Assembly: GCF_002150505.1 (NCBI RefSeq)
Contig: NZ_MSSV01000007.1
Span: 124,001-188,000 of the forward strand
Reading direction: 5' to 3'
Source: Algoriphagus ratkowskyi
GTDB taxonomy: Bacteria; Bacteroidota; Bacteroidia; Cytophagales; Cyclobacteriaceae
DNA length: 64,000 nt
The notes beneath the pieces were generated by a model. That model was given only the letters and a program-made list of their open reading frames with translations. It did no database searches and had not been told where the DNA came from. The position numbers and the translations under genes are program-made. Positions within the stretch are counted from its first letter, which is position 1; every line of letters starts with the position of its first letter. Below, piece after piece: positions 18,000 through 26,525 of this stretch.

Positions 18000-19247
18000 A
18001 TGCTCAGCAAATATATTATTGTCTTTAGCCTTCTGATTGGATTAATTTTTTTTTCTACAGTAGATCTTGCTGCACAAACTAGCATCACTCGTGAGCAACT
18101 TGAAAAACAAAAAGCTGAGGTACAGGCACGTTTATTAGAATTTGACAAAATCCTAAAGCAGACTGCGGCTACTAAGAAAAATACGATAGGTGAATTGAAC
18201 GCCGTAACCCGGCAATTTCAAACTCAAAACAGATTAGTAAATACACTTGACAGAGAGGTGAAGCTCATCAATCAAGAGATCAAAGAAACTGAGACGAAAA
18301 TAACAAGTTTGGAAAGTCAGCTTATAGAATTGAAAGCTGAATATGGACGCATGATTTACAATACTTCTAAGCTCAATCGAGGACTTTCCATCGTTTCATT
18401 CGTATTCAGTTCTGCAAATTTCAATCAGTTATATTCTCGACTGATGTATTTGAAACAGTACACAGATAACCGCAAGCAACAAGCAGCACAAATCGAAAAA
18501 TTAAGTGTTGAGCTGACAGATCAACGCATATTACTTGATGACAGAAAAGCCGATAAGGAAAAAGTTCTCGTTGAAGAGCAACAAGAACGCGCGCAACTGG
18601 ACAAGATGAAGCGTGAGCAGCAAGGCATAGTGAATACACTTACCACTAAAGAGAGAGATATCAAAAAGCAGATTACCGCTACCAAGAAGCAGCAAGATCA
18701 ACTCAATCGGATGATCAAGCAGGTGATCGAGGATGAGATACGACGCGCAGAAGCTGCTGCCAAAAAAGATAATAGTACTGCTACCAAATCCTCTGGAAGC
18801 AGTATGCCGATGACTCCAGAAGTTGCAGCTCTATCAAATTCTTTTGCCGGAAATAAAGGCAGATTGCCATGGCCAGTAGAAACAGGTTTTGTAGCTCAAG
18901 GATATGGATCATATCCACACCCTACATTGAAAGGGATCATGATGGAAAGTGACGGACTTGACATCAGGACACAGCCAAATTCCAATGTGAGAGCAGTATT
19001 TGATGGGACCGTTACCAAGATCACAACCATGCCAGGCTTTGGAGGTACAGTGATTATTAAGCATGGGGAATATTATACCATGTATAGCAAGTTGAAAACC
19101 ATTACTGTAAAATCAGGCCAAACTATAAGCGCAAAAGACGTAATTGGCCAAGTAGCTACAGGAGCTGGAGGCGAATCAGAAGTGCATTTTCAGACATGGA
19201 AAGGTCTTACTGTAATGAATCCTTCAGCATGGCTTACATCCAAGTAG
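18000..19247 (+). CDS. envC: EnvC-like murein hydrolase activator with inactive LytM domain
   Basis: This exported protein of 415 residues has a signal peptide (IIVFSLLIGLIFFS), a long two-stranded coiled coil (about residues 25-260, EQLEKQKAEVQARL onward), and a C-terminal LytM/M23 domain (about 289-415, from LPWPVETGF). The zinc site is degraded: the first His is Ser317 (ESDGLD), Asp321 is kept, YxH has become YSK with Lys364, and HxH has become Glu394-Val-His396. This is the EnvC/NlpD condition, in which the domain does not cut peptidoglycan but switches on an N-acetylmuramoyl-L-alanine amidase during cell separation. The ATG at 18000 is preferred over the TTG at 17991. It is the last gene of the TPR-DUF4292 operon. 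Confidence 0.85.
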   Translation: MLSKYIIVFSLLIGLIFFSTVDLAAQTSITREQLEKQKAEVQARLLEFDKILKQTAATKKNTIGELNAVTRQFQTQNRLVNTLDREVKLINQEIKETETKITSLESQLIELKAEYGRMIYNTSKLNRGLSIVSFVFSSANFNQLYSRLMYLKQYTDNRKQQAAQIEKLSVELTDQRILLDDRKADKEKVLVEEQQERAQLDKMKREQQGIVNTLTTKERDIKKQITATKKQQDQLNRMIKQVIEDEIRRAEAAAKKDNSTATKSSGSSMPMTPEVAALSNSFAGNKGRLPWPVETGFVAQGYGSYPHPTLKGIMMESDGLDIRTQPNSNVRAVFDGTVTKITTMPGFGGTVIIKHGEYYTMYSKLKTITVKSGQTISAKDVIGQVATGAGGESEVHFQTWKGLTVMNPSAWLTSK

Positions 19248-19296
19248 AACTTAAATGCGTATATTAAAAAAAAGATAGCCTGCTTTGCCGCTGAAC

Positions 19297-19327
19297 TTTG
19301 TGTAAGCGGATCACAGTTATATCTTTG
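19297..19327 (+). promoter_or_regulatory. Bacteroidota-type promoter of tatA-gatA
   Basis: TTTG at 19297-19300, a 19-base spacer, and TATCTTTG at 19320-19327 match the Bacteroidota sigma-ABfr consensus TTTG-N19-TAnnTTTG at every specified base. The tatA start codon lies 31 bp after the -7 element. This is the best promoter in the window and shows that tatA begins a new transcription unit. Confidence 0.78.
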
Positions 19328-19358
19328 TACTTACACTTACTCTTAAACAAACACCATC

Positions 19359-19559
19359 ATGACTACATTAGGTTTCATTCAAAACATGGGCGGTGGCTCG
19401 ATCATTTTGATCGTATTGGTCGTCCTTCTATTGTTTGGTGCTAAAAGAATACCTGAATTGGCTCGTGGCCTAGGACGTGGTATCAGAGAATTTAAAGATG
19501 CTACAAAGGACATTCAGAACGACCTTGAAGAAGGACTGAAAGACGACAAGAAAAAGTAA
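19359..19559 (+). CDS. tatA: Sec-independent protein translocase TatA
   Basis: This small subunit of the twin-arginine translocase has 66 residues and forms the pore-like assembly that passes folded proteins over the inner membrane. It shows the full TatA plan: a short N-terminus, one hydrophobic helix (SIILIVLVVLLLFGAKRIPEL), the FGAKRIPELARGLG hinge, an amphipathic helix, and an acidic/lysine-rich tail (DLEEGLKDDKKK). No TatC is in the window. It precedes gatA by 18 bp and has its own clear promoter. Confidence 0.93.
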   Translation: MTTLGFIQNMGGGSIILIVLVVLLLFGAKRIPELARGLGRGIREFKDATKDIQNDLEEGLKDDKKK

Positions 19560-19577
19560 TCTCTTAAGCCAAGAAAA

Positions 19578-21005
19578 TTGGAAAAATTCATTTCATTCGA
19601 CGAAATCAAAAAATCGCTCGAAAAGAAGGAAACAGACTGTCGATCGATAGTCCAATATTATCTTAAAAACATTCAGACGAAGGCGCACCTCAACGCCTTC
19701 GTCGAAGTTTACGAGCAATCCGCCTTGGAGCAAGCTGATCTTATCGATCAAAAATTAGCCAATGGAAATGCTGGTAAATTAGCCGGCATGGTAATAGGAA
19801 TTAAAGATGTCCTTTGCTATGTTGGTCACGAGGTTAATTCCTCTTCCAAAATCTTAAAAGGATTCGAATCTCAGATAACCACCACCGCTATTCAACGATT
19901 GTTGGATGAGGATGCTATCATACTTGGCAGACTCAATTGCGATGAATTTGGCATGGGAAGTTCAAATGAAAATTCCTCACATGGCAATGTCTTGAATGCC
20001 GCTGATGAATCACGCGTACCTGGAGGTTCATCTGGAGGATCAGCAGTAGCGGTTCAAGCAAATCTCTGTACGACATCCTTAGGAACTGATACCGGAGGAT
20101 CCGTGAGACAGCCTGCTGCATTTACCGGCGTTATAGGAATGAAGCCAACCTATTCACGTGTATCTCGCTGGGGTCTAATTGCGTACGCCTCTTCTTTTGA
20201 CTGCATTGGAGTATTTTCCCACACTGTCAAAGACAATGCGCTAGTAATGGAGATCATGGCTGGACACGATGAATTCGATAGCACATCTTCAAGAAAATCA
20301 GTCCTACCCTACAGTCAGCTTTTACATTTCGATAAAAAAGCAAAGGTTGCTTACTTAAAAGAAACCATTGAATCTCCAGCATTGCAGCCAGAGATCAAAG
20401 CCAATACCTTGGCAGTTCTAGAAAAATTGAGGTTAGAAGGACATAACATTCAAGAAGTGGATTTTCCACTCCTGGACTTTATTCTCCCTACTTATTATAT
20501 TTTGACAACAGCAGAAGCAAGCTCAAACTTGTCTCGCTTTGATGGTGTGAAATACGGCTATAGGACGCCAAATTCTCACAACCTAGAAAGCATGTATAAG
20601 CAGACAAGAAGTGAGGGTTTTGGCGAGGAAGTTAAGCGAAGAATTATGCTGGGCACATTTGTGCTTAGTGCGAGTTATCACGATGCCTATTTCACCAAAG
20701 CGCAGAAGGTTAGAAGATTAATAAAAGACTTCACTGAGAATCTTTTAAATGAATTTGACTATATTATTATGCCGACTACGCCATCAACTGCGTTTAAGTT
20801 TGGTGAGCATAGTGGGGATCCCGTTGCTATGTACTTGGAAGATTTATTTACAGTACAAGCATCAGTATCGGGAGTACCTTCCATTTCGCTTCCAAATGGC
20901 AAAGATGCCCAAGGAATGCCTATTGGTTTGCAAGTCATTTGTAATTCTTTTAGAGAGGCAGAACTATACGCTTTTAGTAATTATTTAACCGAATTGACAG
21001 CATAA
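19578..21005 (+). CDS. gatA: Asp-tRNA(Asn)/Glu-tRNA(Gln) amidotransferase subunit A
   Basis: Glutaminase subunit of the GatCAB enzyme, which turns mischarged Glu-tRNA(Gln) into Gln-tRNA(Gln). The 475-residue amidase-signature protein has Lys76 in GIKDVL, cis-Ser151 in GGSSGGS and nucleophile Ser175 in DTGGSVRQPAAF, followed by GMKPTYSRVSRWGL. Only a TTG (19578) can start it, because the tatA stop lies in the same frame 18 bases upstream with no ATG between. gatB and gatC are not here, which is common in Bacteroidota, where the three genes are scattered. Confidence 0.93.
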   Translation: MEKFISFDEIKKSLEKKETDCRSIVQYYLKNIQTKAHLNAFVEVYEQSALEQADLIDQKLANGNAGKLAGMVIGIKDVLCYVGHEVNSSSKILKGFESQITTTAIQRLLDEDAIILGRLNCDEFGMGSSNENSSHGNVLNAADESRVPGGSSGGSAVAVQANLCTTSLGTDTGGSVRQPAAFTGVIGMKPTYSRVSRWGLIAYASSFDCIGVFSHTVKDNALVMEIMAGHDEFDSTSSRKSVLPYSQLLHFDKKAKVAYLKETIESPALQPEIKANTLAVLEKLRLEGHNIQEVDFPLLDFILPTYYILTTAEASSNLSRFDGVKYGYRTPNSHNLESMYKQTRSEGFGEEVKRRIMLGTFVLSASYHDAYFTKAQKVRRLIKDFTENLLNEFDYIIMPTTPSTAFKFGEHSGDPVAMYLEDLFTVQASVSGVPSISLPNGKDAQGMPIGLQVICNSFREAELYAFSNYLTELTA

Positions 21006-21016
21006 ACTACATCCCA

Positions 21017-22408
21017 ATGAAAATCACTTTGTTCAGAACCGTCATACTTGCGTTTATCACCTGTTTGATTCCACTGTCCAAAGTCTTTTCACAGGACAGT
21101 GATGAAATGGTAGCAGCAGCTCCCTTGCTAGACGAAGAGGTATTGCCTAATTATCATTACGAGTACATTCCCGATTTCACCTATGATCAGATTGATCGAC
21201 GTGTCAAAGCCATGGATCATGAAATGGAATTTGAGCTGAATGATCGTATTTTTTCCTTTATTCAATACTTTACGGTAAGAAATAGAGACTATACTAAAAT
21301 GGTTTTAGCGCGAAAGGAGCTCTTTTTCCCAATGTTCGATGAGACTATGGCAAAGCATGAAATGCCACTAGAAATCAAATATTTATCTATTATTGAATCC
21401 GGCTTAGATCCACAAATCCGCTCTAGAGTAGGCGCTATGGGTCTATGGCAATTTATGCCGGCTACAGGTGGGATGTATGGAATGAAAGTCAACAGTGAAG
21501 TAGATGATCGGATGGATCCGGAGCTTTCTACCGATGCTGCGGCAAAGTATCTGAAATCGCTTTATCGCATGTTTGGGGATTGGGAAGTAGCCATGGCGGC
21601 TTACAATTGCGGACCTGGAAACGTAAGAAAAGCAATCCGTCGATCTGGAGGAAAGAAAACTTTTTGGGGTATTTATAATTATTTACCATCTGAAACCCGA
21701 AGCTACGTACCTCAAGTACAGGCAATGATCTATATCCTGAATCACTTGGAAGAGCATAATTTTTATCCTGAAGACCCAACTTATGTGGTTGAATATGAGA
21801 AAATTCGCTTTGATAGAGCACTTAGTTTGGATAAACTTTCTGAGCTCACTAATCTATGCTTAGCTGATTTAAAATCATTGAATCCTGCAATCAAAAACAA
21901 GACTTTACCGGAAAGCAATAGAAGTATGGCACTTCGCATTCCGAAGTCAAAAACACCCTATATCAAGCAGAATTTAGCTTGGCTAAATGATTCGCTGAAT
22001 AACGCACCTACAATTCTTTTAGCATCAACTTTACATGTACAATCCGTAGAAACCCTAGCCCAAGAAATCAAGCAAAACGGGACAACTTATAACGTAAGAT
22101 CTGGTGATGTATTAGGATCTATCGCCCAACGCCATGGTGTGAGTGTCACTCAGATTAAATCTTGGAACAATCTTTCTTCAAACCTTATTCGCGTTGGTCA
22201 AACGCTCAAAATCAATTCTGGAATAGCAGGAAATATTGCTTCTACTAAAATCAATACCTTAGGTCAAACGACTTACACGGTGCAACCTGGAGATTCATTG
22301 TGGATAATTTCCAGAAAACACGAAGGGCTGACAGTAGATCAAATAAAACGTTTGAATAACCTCAATTCGAATAACATTAAGCCAGGTCAAAAGCTAATAA
22401 TTGGCTGA
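21017..22408 (+). CDS. mltD: Membrane-bound lytic murein transglycosylase D with two LysM domains
   Basis: This 463-residue exported protein cuts the MurNAc-GlcNAc bond of peptidoglycan with 1,6-anhydro ring formation. A signal peptide is followed by a goose-lysozyme-like SLT domain (about 105-250): catalytic Glu127 in YLSIIESGLDP, GAMGLWQFMPATG, and AAYNCGPGNVRKA. Two C-terminal LysM modules bind glycan: about 356-398 (YNVRSGDVLGSIAQRHG) and 419-462 (YTVQPGDSLWIISRKH). It follows gatA by 11 bp. No lipobox Cys is seen, so despite the family name it is probably periplasmic or held by LysM contacts. Confidence 0.9.
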   Translation: MKITLFRTVILAFITCLIPLSKVFSQDSDEMVAAAPLLDEEVLPNYHYEYIPDFTYDQIDRRVKAMDHEMEFELNDRIFSFIQYFTVRNRDYTKMVLARKELFFPMFDETMAKHEMPLEIKYLSIIESGLDPQIRSRVGAMGLWQFMPATGGMYGMKVNSEVDDRMDPELSTDAAAKYLKSLYRMFGDWEVAMAAYNCGPGNVRKAIRRSGGKKTFWGIYNYLPSETRSYVPQVQAMIYILNHLEEHNFYPEDPTYVVEYEKIRFDRALSLDKLSELTNLCLADLKSLNPAIKNKTLPESNRSMALRIPKSKTPYIKQNLAWLNDSLNNAPTILLASTLHVQSVETLAQEIKQNGTTYNVRSGDVLGSIAQRHGVSVTQIKSWNNLSSNLIRVGQTLKINSGIAGNIASTKINTLGQTTYTVQPGDSLWIISRKHEGLTVDQIKRLNNLNSNNIKPGQKLIIG

Positions 22409-22488
22409 ATCAAGCTAATTCCTCTCCTATTGTGTTAATTTTTTTTAAGTAATGGGAATATTTAATCCTAAATAAGGATAAGTGTTTT

Positions 22489-22508
22489 TATGTCATTAAT
22501 TTGACATA
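22489..22508. promoter_or_regulatory. Dyad TATGTCA-N6-TGACATA, possible operator
   Basis: A perfect 7-bp inverted repeat with a 6-base centre lies 23 bp upstream of the DUF4837 start codon. Its second half overlaps AATTTG, a partial -7 element. A second, shorter dyad (ATCCT-N5-AGGAT) lies at 22465-22479. The position on or beside a promoter suggests a repressor site; no regulator is identified. Confidence 0.35.
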
Positions 22509-22531
22509 ATCCAAGAACCAAAAAATCAACA

Positions 22532-23629
22532 ATGAAAACCCTTTCATCTATTCTCATAGCCCTAGTTATGGGTTGCATTCTAGCTTCCTGTGAATCAACT
22601 GGAACTACTGCTGATAGCTCCAAACCAAAAGCGAGAGGCTCTATCGGTGAAATTATCTTAGTAATAGACTCTGTCAAATGGGCTGGACCTGTTGGGGAAG
22701 AATTAAAAGAAATTTTCGAATCCGACATTCCTGGGATGATACGTTCTGAAGCCAAATTCAAAGTGAACACAGTGGATCCAAGACAGATGACCCGCATGCT
22801 TAAGATGTCCACCAACTTGATATATGTGACTACATTTGACGACAAAGGATCTGCAAGTCAAGTAATAAATGCACAGTTCTCGAAGGAATCCAAAGAAAAA
22901 GCAATGAATGATCCAAGTATTTATTCTTTGCGAATCGAGGATGAATATGCGATCGGTCAAGAGGTATTGTATCTTTTCGGAAACACAGAAGATCAACTGA
23001 TAGAAAATCTTAAGAAAAATGGAGACCGACTTCAGAACTTATTTGAAGTAAGAGAAAGAGGTAGATTGGAAAAAATACTCCTTACTAGAAAAAATTCCGC
23101 GGCGACAGTTGCCGGTAGAGAGAATCTTGGAATCGAAATTAATGTACCTGCATCTTACCAAATCGCTAAGTCTGAAGACGATTTTTTATGGGTAAGACAA
23201 ATCACCCCAAGTGGAAATAGAGCTGATATCAGTTTATTTTTCTACGAAACTGACTACACCTCCGAAGAGCAAACTTTTCCTGCAAACATCCTAGCACTCA
23301 GAGACTCTATCACAAAACAACAAATATTTGGAGATCCAGATGATCCAACTTCCTATGTGGTGGCTGAAAAACAAATCCCTCCGGCATTCAGAAACATGAC
23401 GATTAATGGTAATTTCACAACTGAAATGAGAGGTTCCTGGAAAACCAACAATATCAGCATGGGTGGCTCCTACTTAGGTTACCTAATGGTTGATCAGAAA
23501 AAAGGAAAACTTTATTACATTGAGGGGTTCGTATTTTATCCAAATGAAGTACATAGAGATGCCCTCCGTGAAATCGAGACCATTCTTCTCAACACAAATG
23601 TGAGTTGGACCGATGACCAGGGGGCCTAA
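22532..23629 (+). CDS. DUF4837 lipoprotein
   Basis: This 365-residue lipoprotein has the lipobox ILASC (Cys20). The mature part starts with a Ser/Thr linker, then GSIGEIILVIDSVKWAGPVGEELKE, the characteristic opening of DUF4837, and a later RPA-type beta-rich half (LGIEINVPASYQIAKSEDDFLWVRQ). The family is confined to Bacteroidota and has no established function; it is likely anchored in the outer membrane facing the periplasm. A malic enzyme gene starts 20 bp downstream, probably on the same transcript. A symmetric dyad just upstream may control both. Confidence 0.8.
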   Translation: MKTLSSILIALVMGCILASCESTGTTADSSKPKARGSIGEIILVIDSVKWAGPVGEELKEIFESDIPGMIRSEAKFKVNTVDPRQMTRMLKMSTNLIYVTTFDDKGSASQVINAQFSKESKEKAMNDPSIYSLRIEDEYAIGQEVLYLFGNTEDQLIENLKKNGDRLQNLFEVRERGRLEKILLTRKNSAATVAGRENLGIEINVPASYQIAKSEDDFLWVRQITPSGNRADISLFFYETDYTSEEQTFPANILALRDSITKQQIFGDPDDPTSYVVAEKQIPPAFRNMTINGNFTTEMRGSWKTNNISMGGSYLGYLMVDQKKGKLYYIEGFVFYPNEVHRDALREIETILLNTNVSWTDDQGA

Positions 23630-23649
23630 ATCCCAAATATTAGCTTTTT

Positions 23650-25920
23650 ATGGCAATTAAAATCCGCAAGGAAGACGCACTTAACTATCATACGCAAGGT
23701 TCGCCAGGCAAAATTGAAGTAATTCCCACAAAGCCACTTTCCAGTCAAATGGATCTTGCACTAGCATACTCCCCTGGAGTGGCTGAGCCATGCAAGGAAA
23801 TCGCAGCCGATGTGGAAAATATTTATAAATACACTGCAAAGGGTAATTTGATCGGTGTGATCTCAAATGGCACAGCAGTGCTCGGCTTGGGAGATATTGG
23901 ACCAGAAGCGTCCAAGCCAGTGATGGAAGGTAAAGGAGTACTTTTCAAGAAATTTGCTGGGATTGATGTGTTCGATATAGAAATCAACGAAAGAGATCCT
24001 AAGAAACTGATCCAAATAATAAAGTCTTTAGAGCCCACTTTTGGTGGAATCAACTTGGAAGACATTAAAGCTCCAGAATGTTTTGAAATAGAAACCGAAC
24101 TCAAGAAAGAAATGAAAATCCCTGTCATGCATGATGACCAACACGGGACGGCAATAATTTCTGGAGCAGCATTATTGAATGCCCTTGAGATCGTAGAAAA
24201 AGATATTTCCAATATCAAATTGGTAGTAAATGGTGCTGGAGCGGCTGCTATTTCATGTACCAGATTCTATATTTCCTTGGGGATCAAAAGAGAGAATATT
24301 GTCCTGTGTGATATCGTCGGAATACTTAGATCAGATAGAACAGACCTGGATGAAATCAGAAGAGAATTTTGCACAGACAGAGATCTTTATACACTTACCG
24401 ATGCAATGAAGGATGCGGACGTATTTCTAGGACTATCTGCTGGAAATATTGTAAACCAAGATCAGCTTAGATTAATGGCACCAAATCCGATTGTTTTTGC
24501 ATTGGCAAATCCTGATCCGGAAATAGCTTATGATCTGGCTATAGCAGCACGTGAGGACTTAATCATGGCTACAGGCCGATCTGATCATCCTAATCAGGTG
24601 AACAATGTGCTTGGATTTCCCTACATTTTCAGAGGTGCATTAGATGTAAGAGCAACTGCGATCAACGAAACCATGAAGCTTGCAGCAGCTCATGCAATTG
24701 CCAAATTAGCGAAAGAACCTGTTCCTGATATTGTCAATAAAGCGTACGGAGAAGACAAACTTGGTTTTGGCCGATTGTATTTAATCCCAAAGCCATTAGA
24801 CCCACGATTGATCACCACCATCGCTCCAGCAGTTGCCAAAGCAGCAATGGAGACAGGAATAGCAAAATATCCTATTACAGATTGGGATGCTTACGAATTA
24901 GAGCTACAGGAAAGAATTGGTATCGACCAGAGACTAATGTCTGTAGTAATAGCAAGAGCCAAAAAGAACCCTAAGCGTGTTGTATTTGCAGAAGCCGATA
25001 ATAGAAAAATCCTCAAGGCTGCACAGATTATACGTGATGAGAAAATTGGTGAACCCATCCTTCTAGGTAATAGAGAGAAAATATTATCTCTAATTGTGGA
25101 CAATTCTTTGGACTTGACTAACGTCCTGATCATTGATCCAATGGAGGAAAAAGAGATGCTTGCTAGATTTGCAGATATGCTTTTCAAAAAGCGACAAAGA
25201 AAAGGGATGACTTCTGGAGATGCTTCTAGACTAGTCACTCAGAGAAACTACTTTGGCGCATTAATGGTAGAATCTGGAGCTGCAGATGCATTTATTTCGG
25301 GTCTTACTAGAGATTATCCTAAAACTATTTTGCCTTCACTTCAGACTATTGGTGTAAAACCAGGCGTGAATAGAGTAGCAGGAATGTATATCATGAACAC
25401 ACCGAAAGGCCCATATTTCTTTGCAGATGCAACAGTAAATCTAAATCCTACCGCTGAAGAATTAGTGGAGATAATAGGTTTGACTGCAGATGCAGTTAAA
25501 TTCTTCAATGTGGAGCCTAGAATTGCAGTTTTATCCTATTCCAACTTTGGCTCAGCCAAAGGAGATATTCCTGGTAAAATGGCCAAAGCAGCTGCACTTG
25601 CTAAGAAAAAATACCCAGATTTAATAATAGAGGGAGAAATGCAAGCAAATGTGGCGATCAATGAAGATATCCAGCGTGAAATGTATCCATTCTCGAAACT
25701 CATAAATAAGAGAGCTAATACGTTAATTTTTCCAGATTTGAGTTCTGGCAACATTGCCTATAAATTACTTGCCGAACTTGGAAATTCTGAAGCTATAGGT
25801 CCTATCCTTCTAGGAATGAACAAACCTGTACATATCCTTCAGCTGGGAAGTTCGATTCGTGAAATCGTAAATATGGTAGCGGTAGCCGTAGTTGATGCAC
25901 AATCTGCAAAAAATCTATGA
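23650..25920 (+). CDS. maeB: NADP-dependent malic enzyme with C-terminal phosphotransacetylase-like domain
   Basis: Oxidatively decarboxylates malate to pyruvate with NADP reduction. The 756 residues are two domains. The malic enzyme half (1 to about 425) contains YSPGVAEPCKEI, GNLIGVISNGTAVLGLGDIG, VMHDDQHGTAI and the nucleotide site VVNGAGAAAISC. The phosphotransacetylase-like half (about 430-756) includes RVVFAEADNRKILKAA, GMTSGDASRLVTQ and MYIMNTPKGPYFFAD. This is the MaeB architecture, in which the second half is usually a regulatory acetyl-CoA sensor rather than an active transacetylase. Its stop overlaps the ruvA start by 4 bp (ATGA). Confidence 0.92.
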   Translation: MAIKIRKEDALNYHTQGSPGKIEVIPTKPLSSQMDLALAYSPGVAEPCKEIAADVENIYKYTAKGNLIGVISNGTAVLGLGDIGPEASKPVMEGKGVLFKKFAGIDVFDIEINERDPKKLIQIIKSLEPTFGGINLEDIKAPECFEIETELKKEMKIPVMHDDQHGTAIISGAALLNALEIVEKDISNIKLVVNGAGAAAISCTRFYISLGIKRENIVLCDIVGILRSDRTDLDEIRREFCTDRDLYTLTDAMKDADVFLGLSAGNIVNQDQLRLMAPNPIVFALANPDPEIAYDLAIAAREDLIMATGRSDHPNQVNNVLGFPYIFRGALDVRATAINETMKLAAAHAIAKLAKEPVPDIVNKAYGEDKLGFGRLYLIPKPLDPRLITTIAPAVAKAAMETGIAKYPITDWDAYELELQERIGIDQRLMSVVIARAKKNPKRVVFAEADNRKILKAAQIIRDEKIGEPILLGNREKILSLIVDNSLDLTNVLIIDPMEEKEMLARFADMLFKKRQRKGMTSGDASRLVTQRNYFGALMVESGAADAFISGLTRDYPKTILPSLQTIGVKPGVNRVAGMYIMNTPKGPYFFADATVNLNPTAEELVEIIGLTADAVKFFNVEPRIAVLSYSNFGSAKGDIPGKMAKAAALAKKKYPDLIIEGEMQANVAINEDIQREMYPFSKLINKRANTLIFPDLSSGNIAYKLLAELGNSEAIGPILLGMNKPVHILQLGSSIREIVNMVAVAVVDAQSAKNL

Positions 25921-26513
25921 TTGATTACTTAAATGGAAAACTTGTTTTCAAGGACCCTACTTATGTCATCATAGATGTAAATGGAATCGGGTATCATGTG
26001 AAGATTTCACTTCAAACATATACTGAAATTAAGGATGAGGAGCAGATCAAGCTCCTCACCTACCTTCATATCAAAGAAGACGCACACACACTTTTTGGAT
26101 TCAAAAAAATCGAGGAAAAACACCTCTTTTTATTGCTTCTCTCTATTAATGGCGTAGGCCCTAGTACTGGACTCATGATCCTATCATCGCTAAGTTCATC
26201 TGAAATCGAACATGCAATTTTGGCAGGAGATGTTGCTACAATTCAGCATGTCAAAGGGATAGGTGCCAAAACTGCCCAGAGAATAATTTTGGAGCTTAAA
26301 GATAAAGTAGGCAAAGGTGGAACTGACGCTTCTGCCACATCACTGGGATTTCTTAAATCAAGTAATAAAATCCGTGAAGAAGCGTTACAAGCACTAATTA
26401 CCCTAGGTTTCCCGAAAGTCGCTGCTGAAAAAAATATAGCAGCTGTCCTCAAAAAAACCACAAGCGAAATTTCATTAGAAGATTTAATTAAGGCATCTTT
26501 AAAGACATCATAA
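25917..26513 (+). CDS. ruvA: Holliday junction branch migration protein RuvA
   Basis: This 198-residue DNA-binding subunit of the RuvAB complex holds the four-way junction while RuvB drives branch migration. The N-terminal OB fold (MIDYLNGKLVFKDPTYVIIDVNGIGY) and the two helix-hairpin-helix motifs (LLSINGVGPSTGLMIL, and VKGIGAKTAQRIILELKDK) are plain. The short C-terminal domain III (EEALQALITLGFPKVAAEK) binds RuvB. It overlaps maeB by 4 bp and precedes sprA by 12 bp. The ruvA-sprA pairing recurs in Bacteroidota. Confidence 0.95.
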   Translation: MIDYLNGKLVFKDPTYVIIDVNGIGYHVKISLQTYTEIKDEEQIKLLTYLHIKEDAHTLFGFKKIEEKHLFLLLLSINGVGPSTGLMILSSLSSSEIEHAILAGDVATIQHVKGIGAKTAQRIILELKDKVGKGGTDASATSLGFLKSSNKIREEALQALITLGFPKVAAEKNIAAVLKKTTSEISLEDLIKASLKTS

Positions 26514-26525
26514 TATCAAGTTGAA

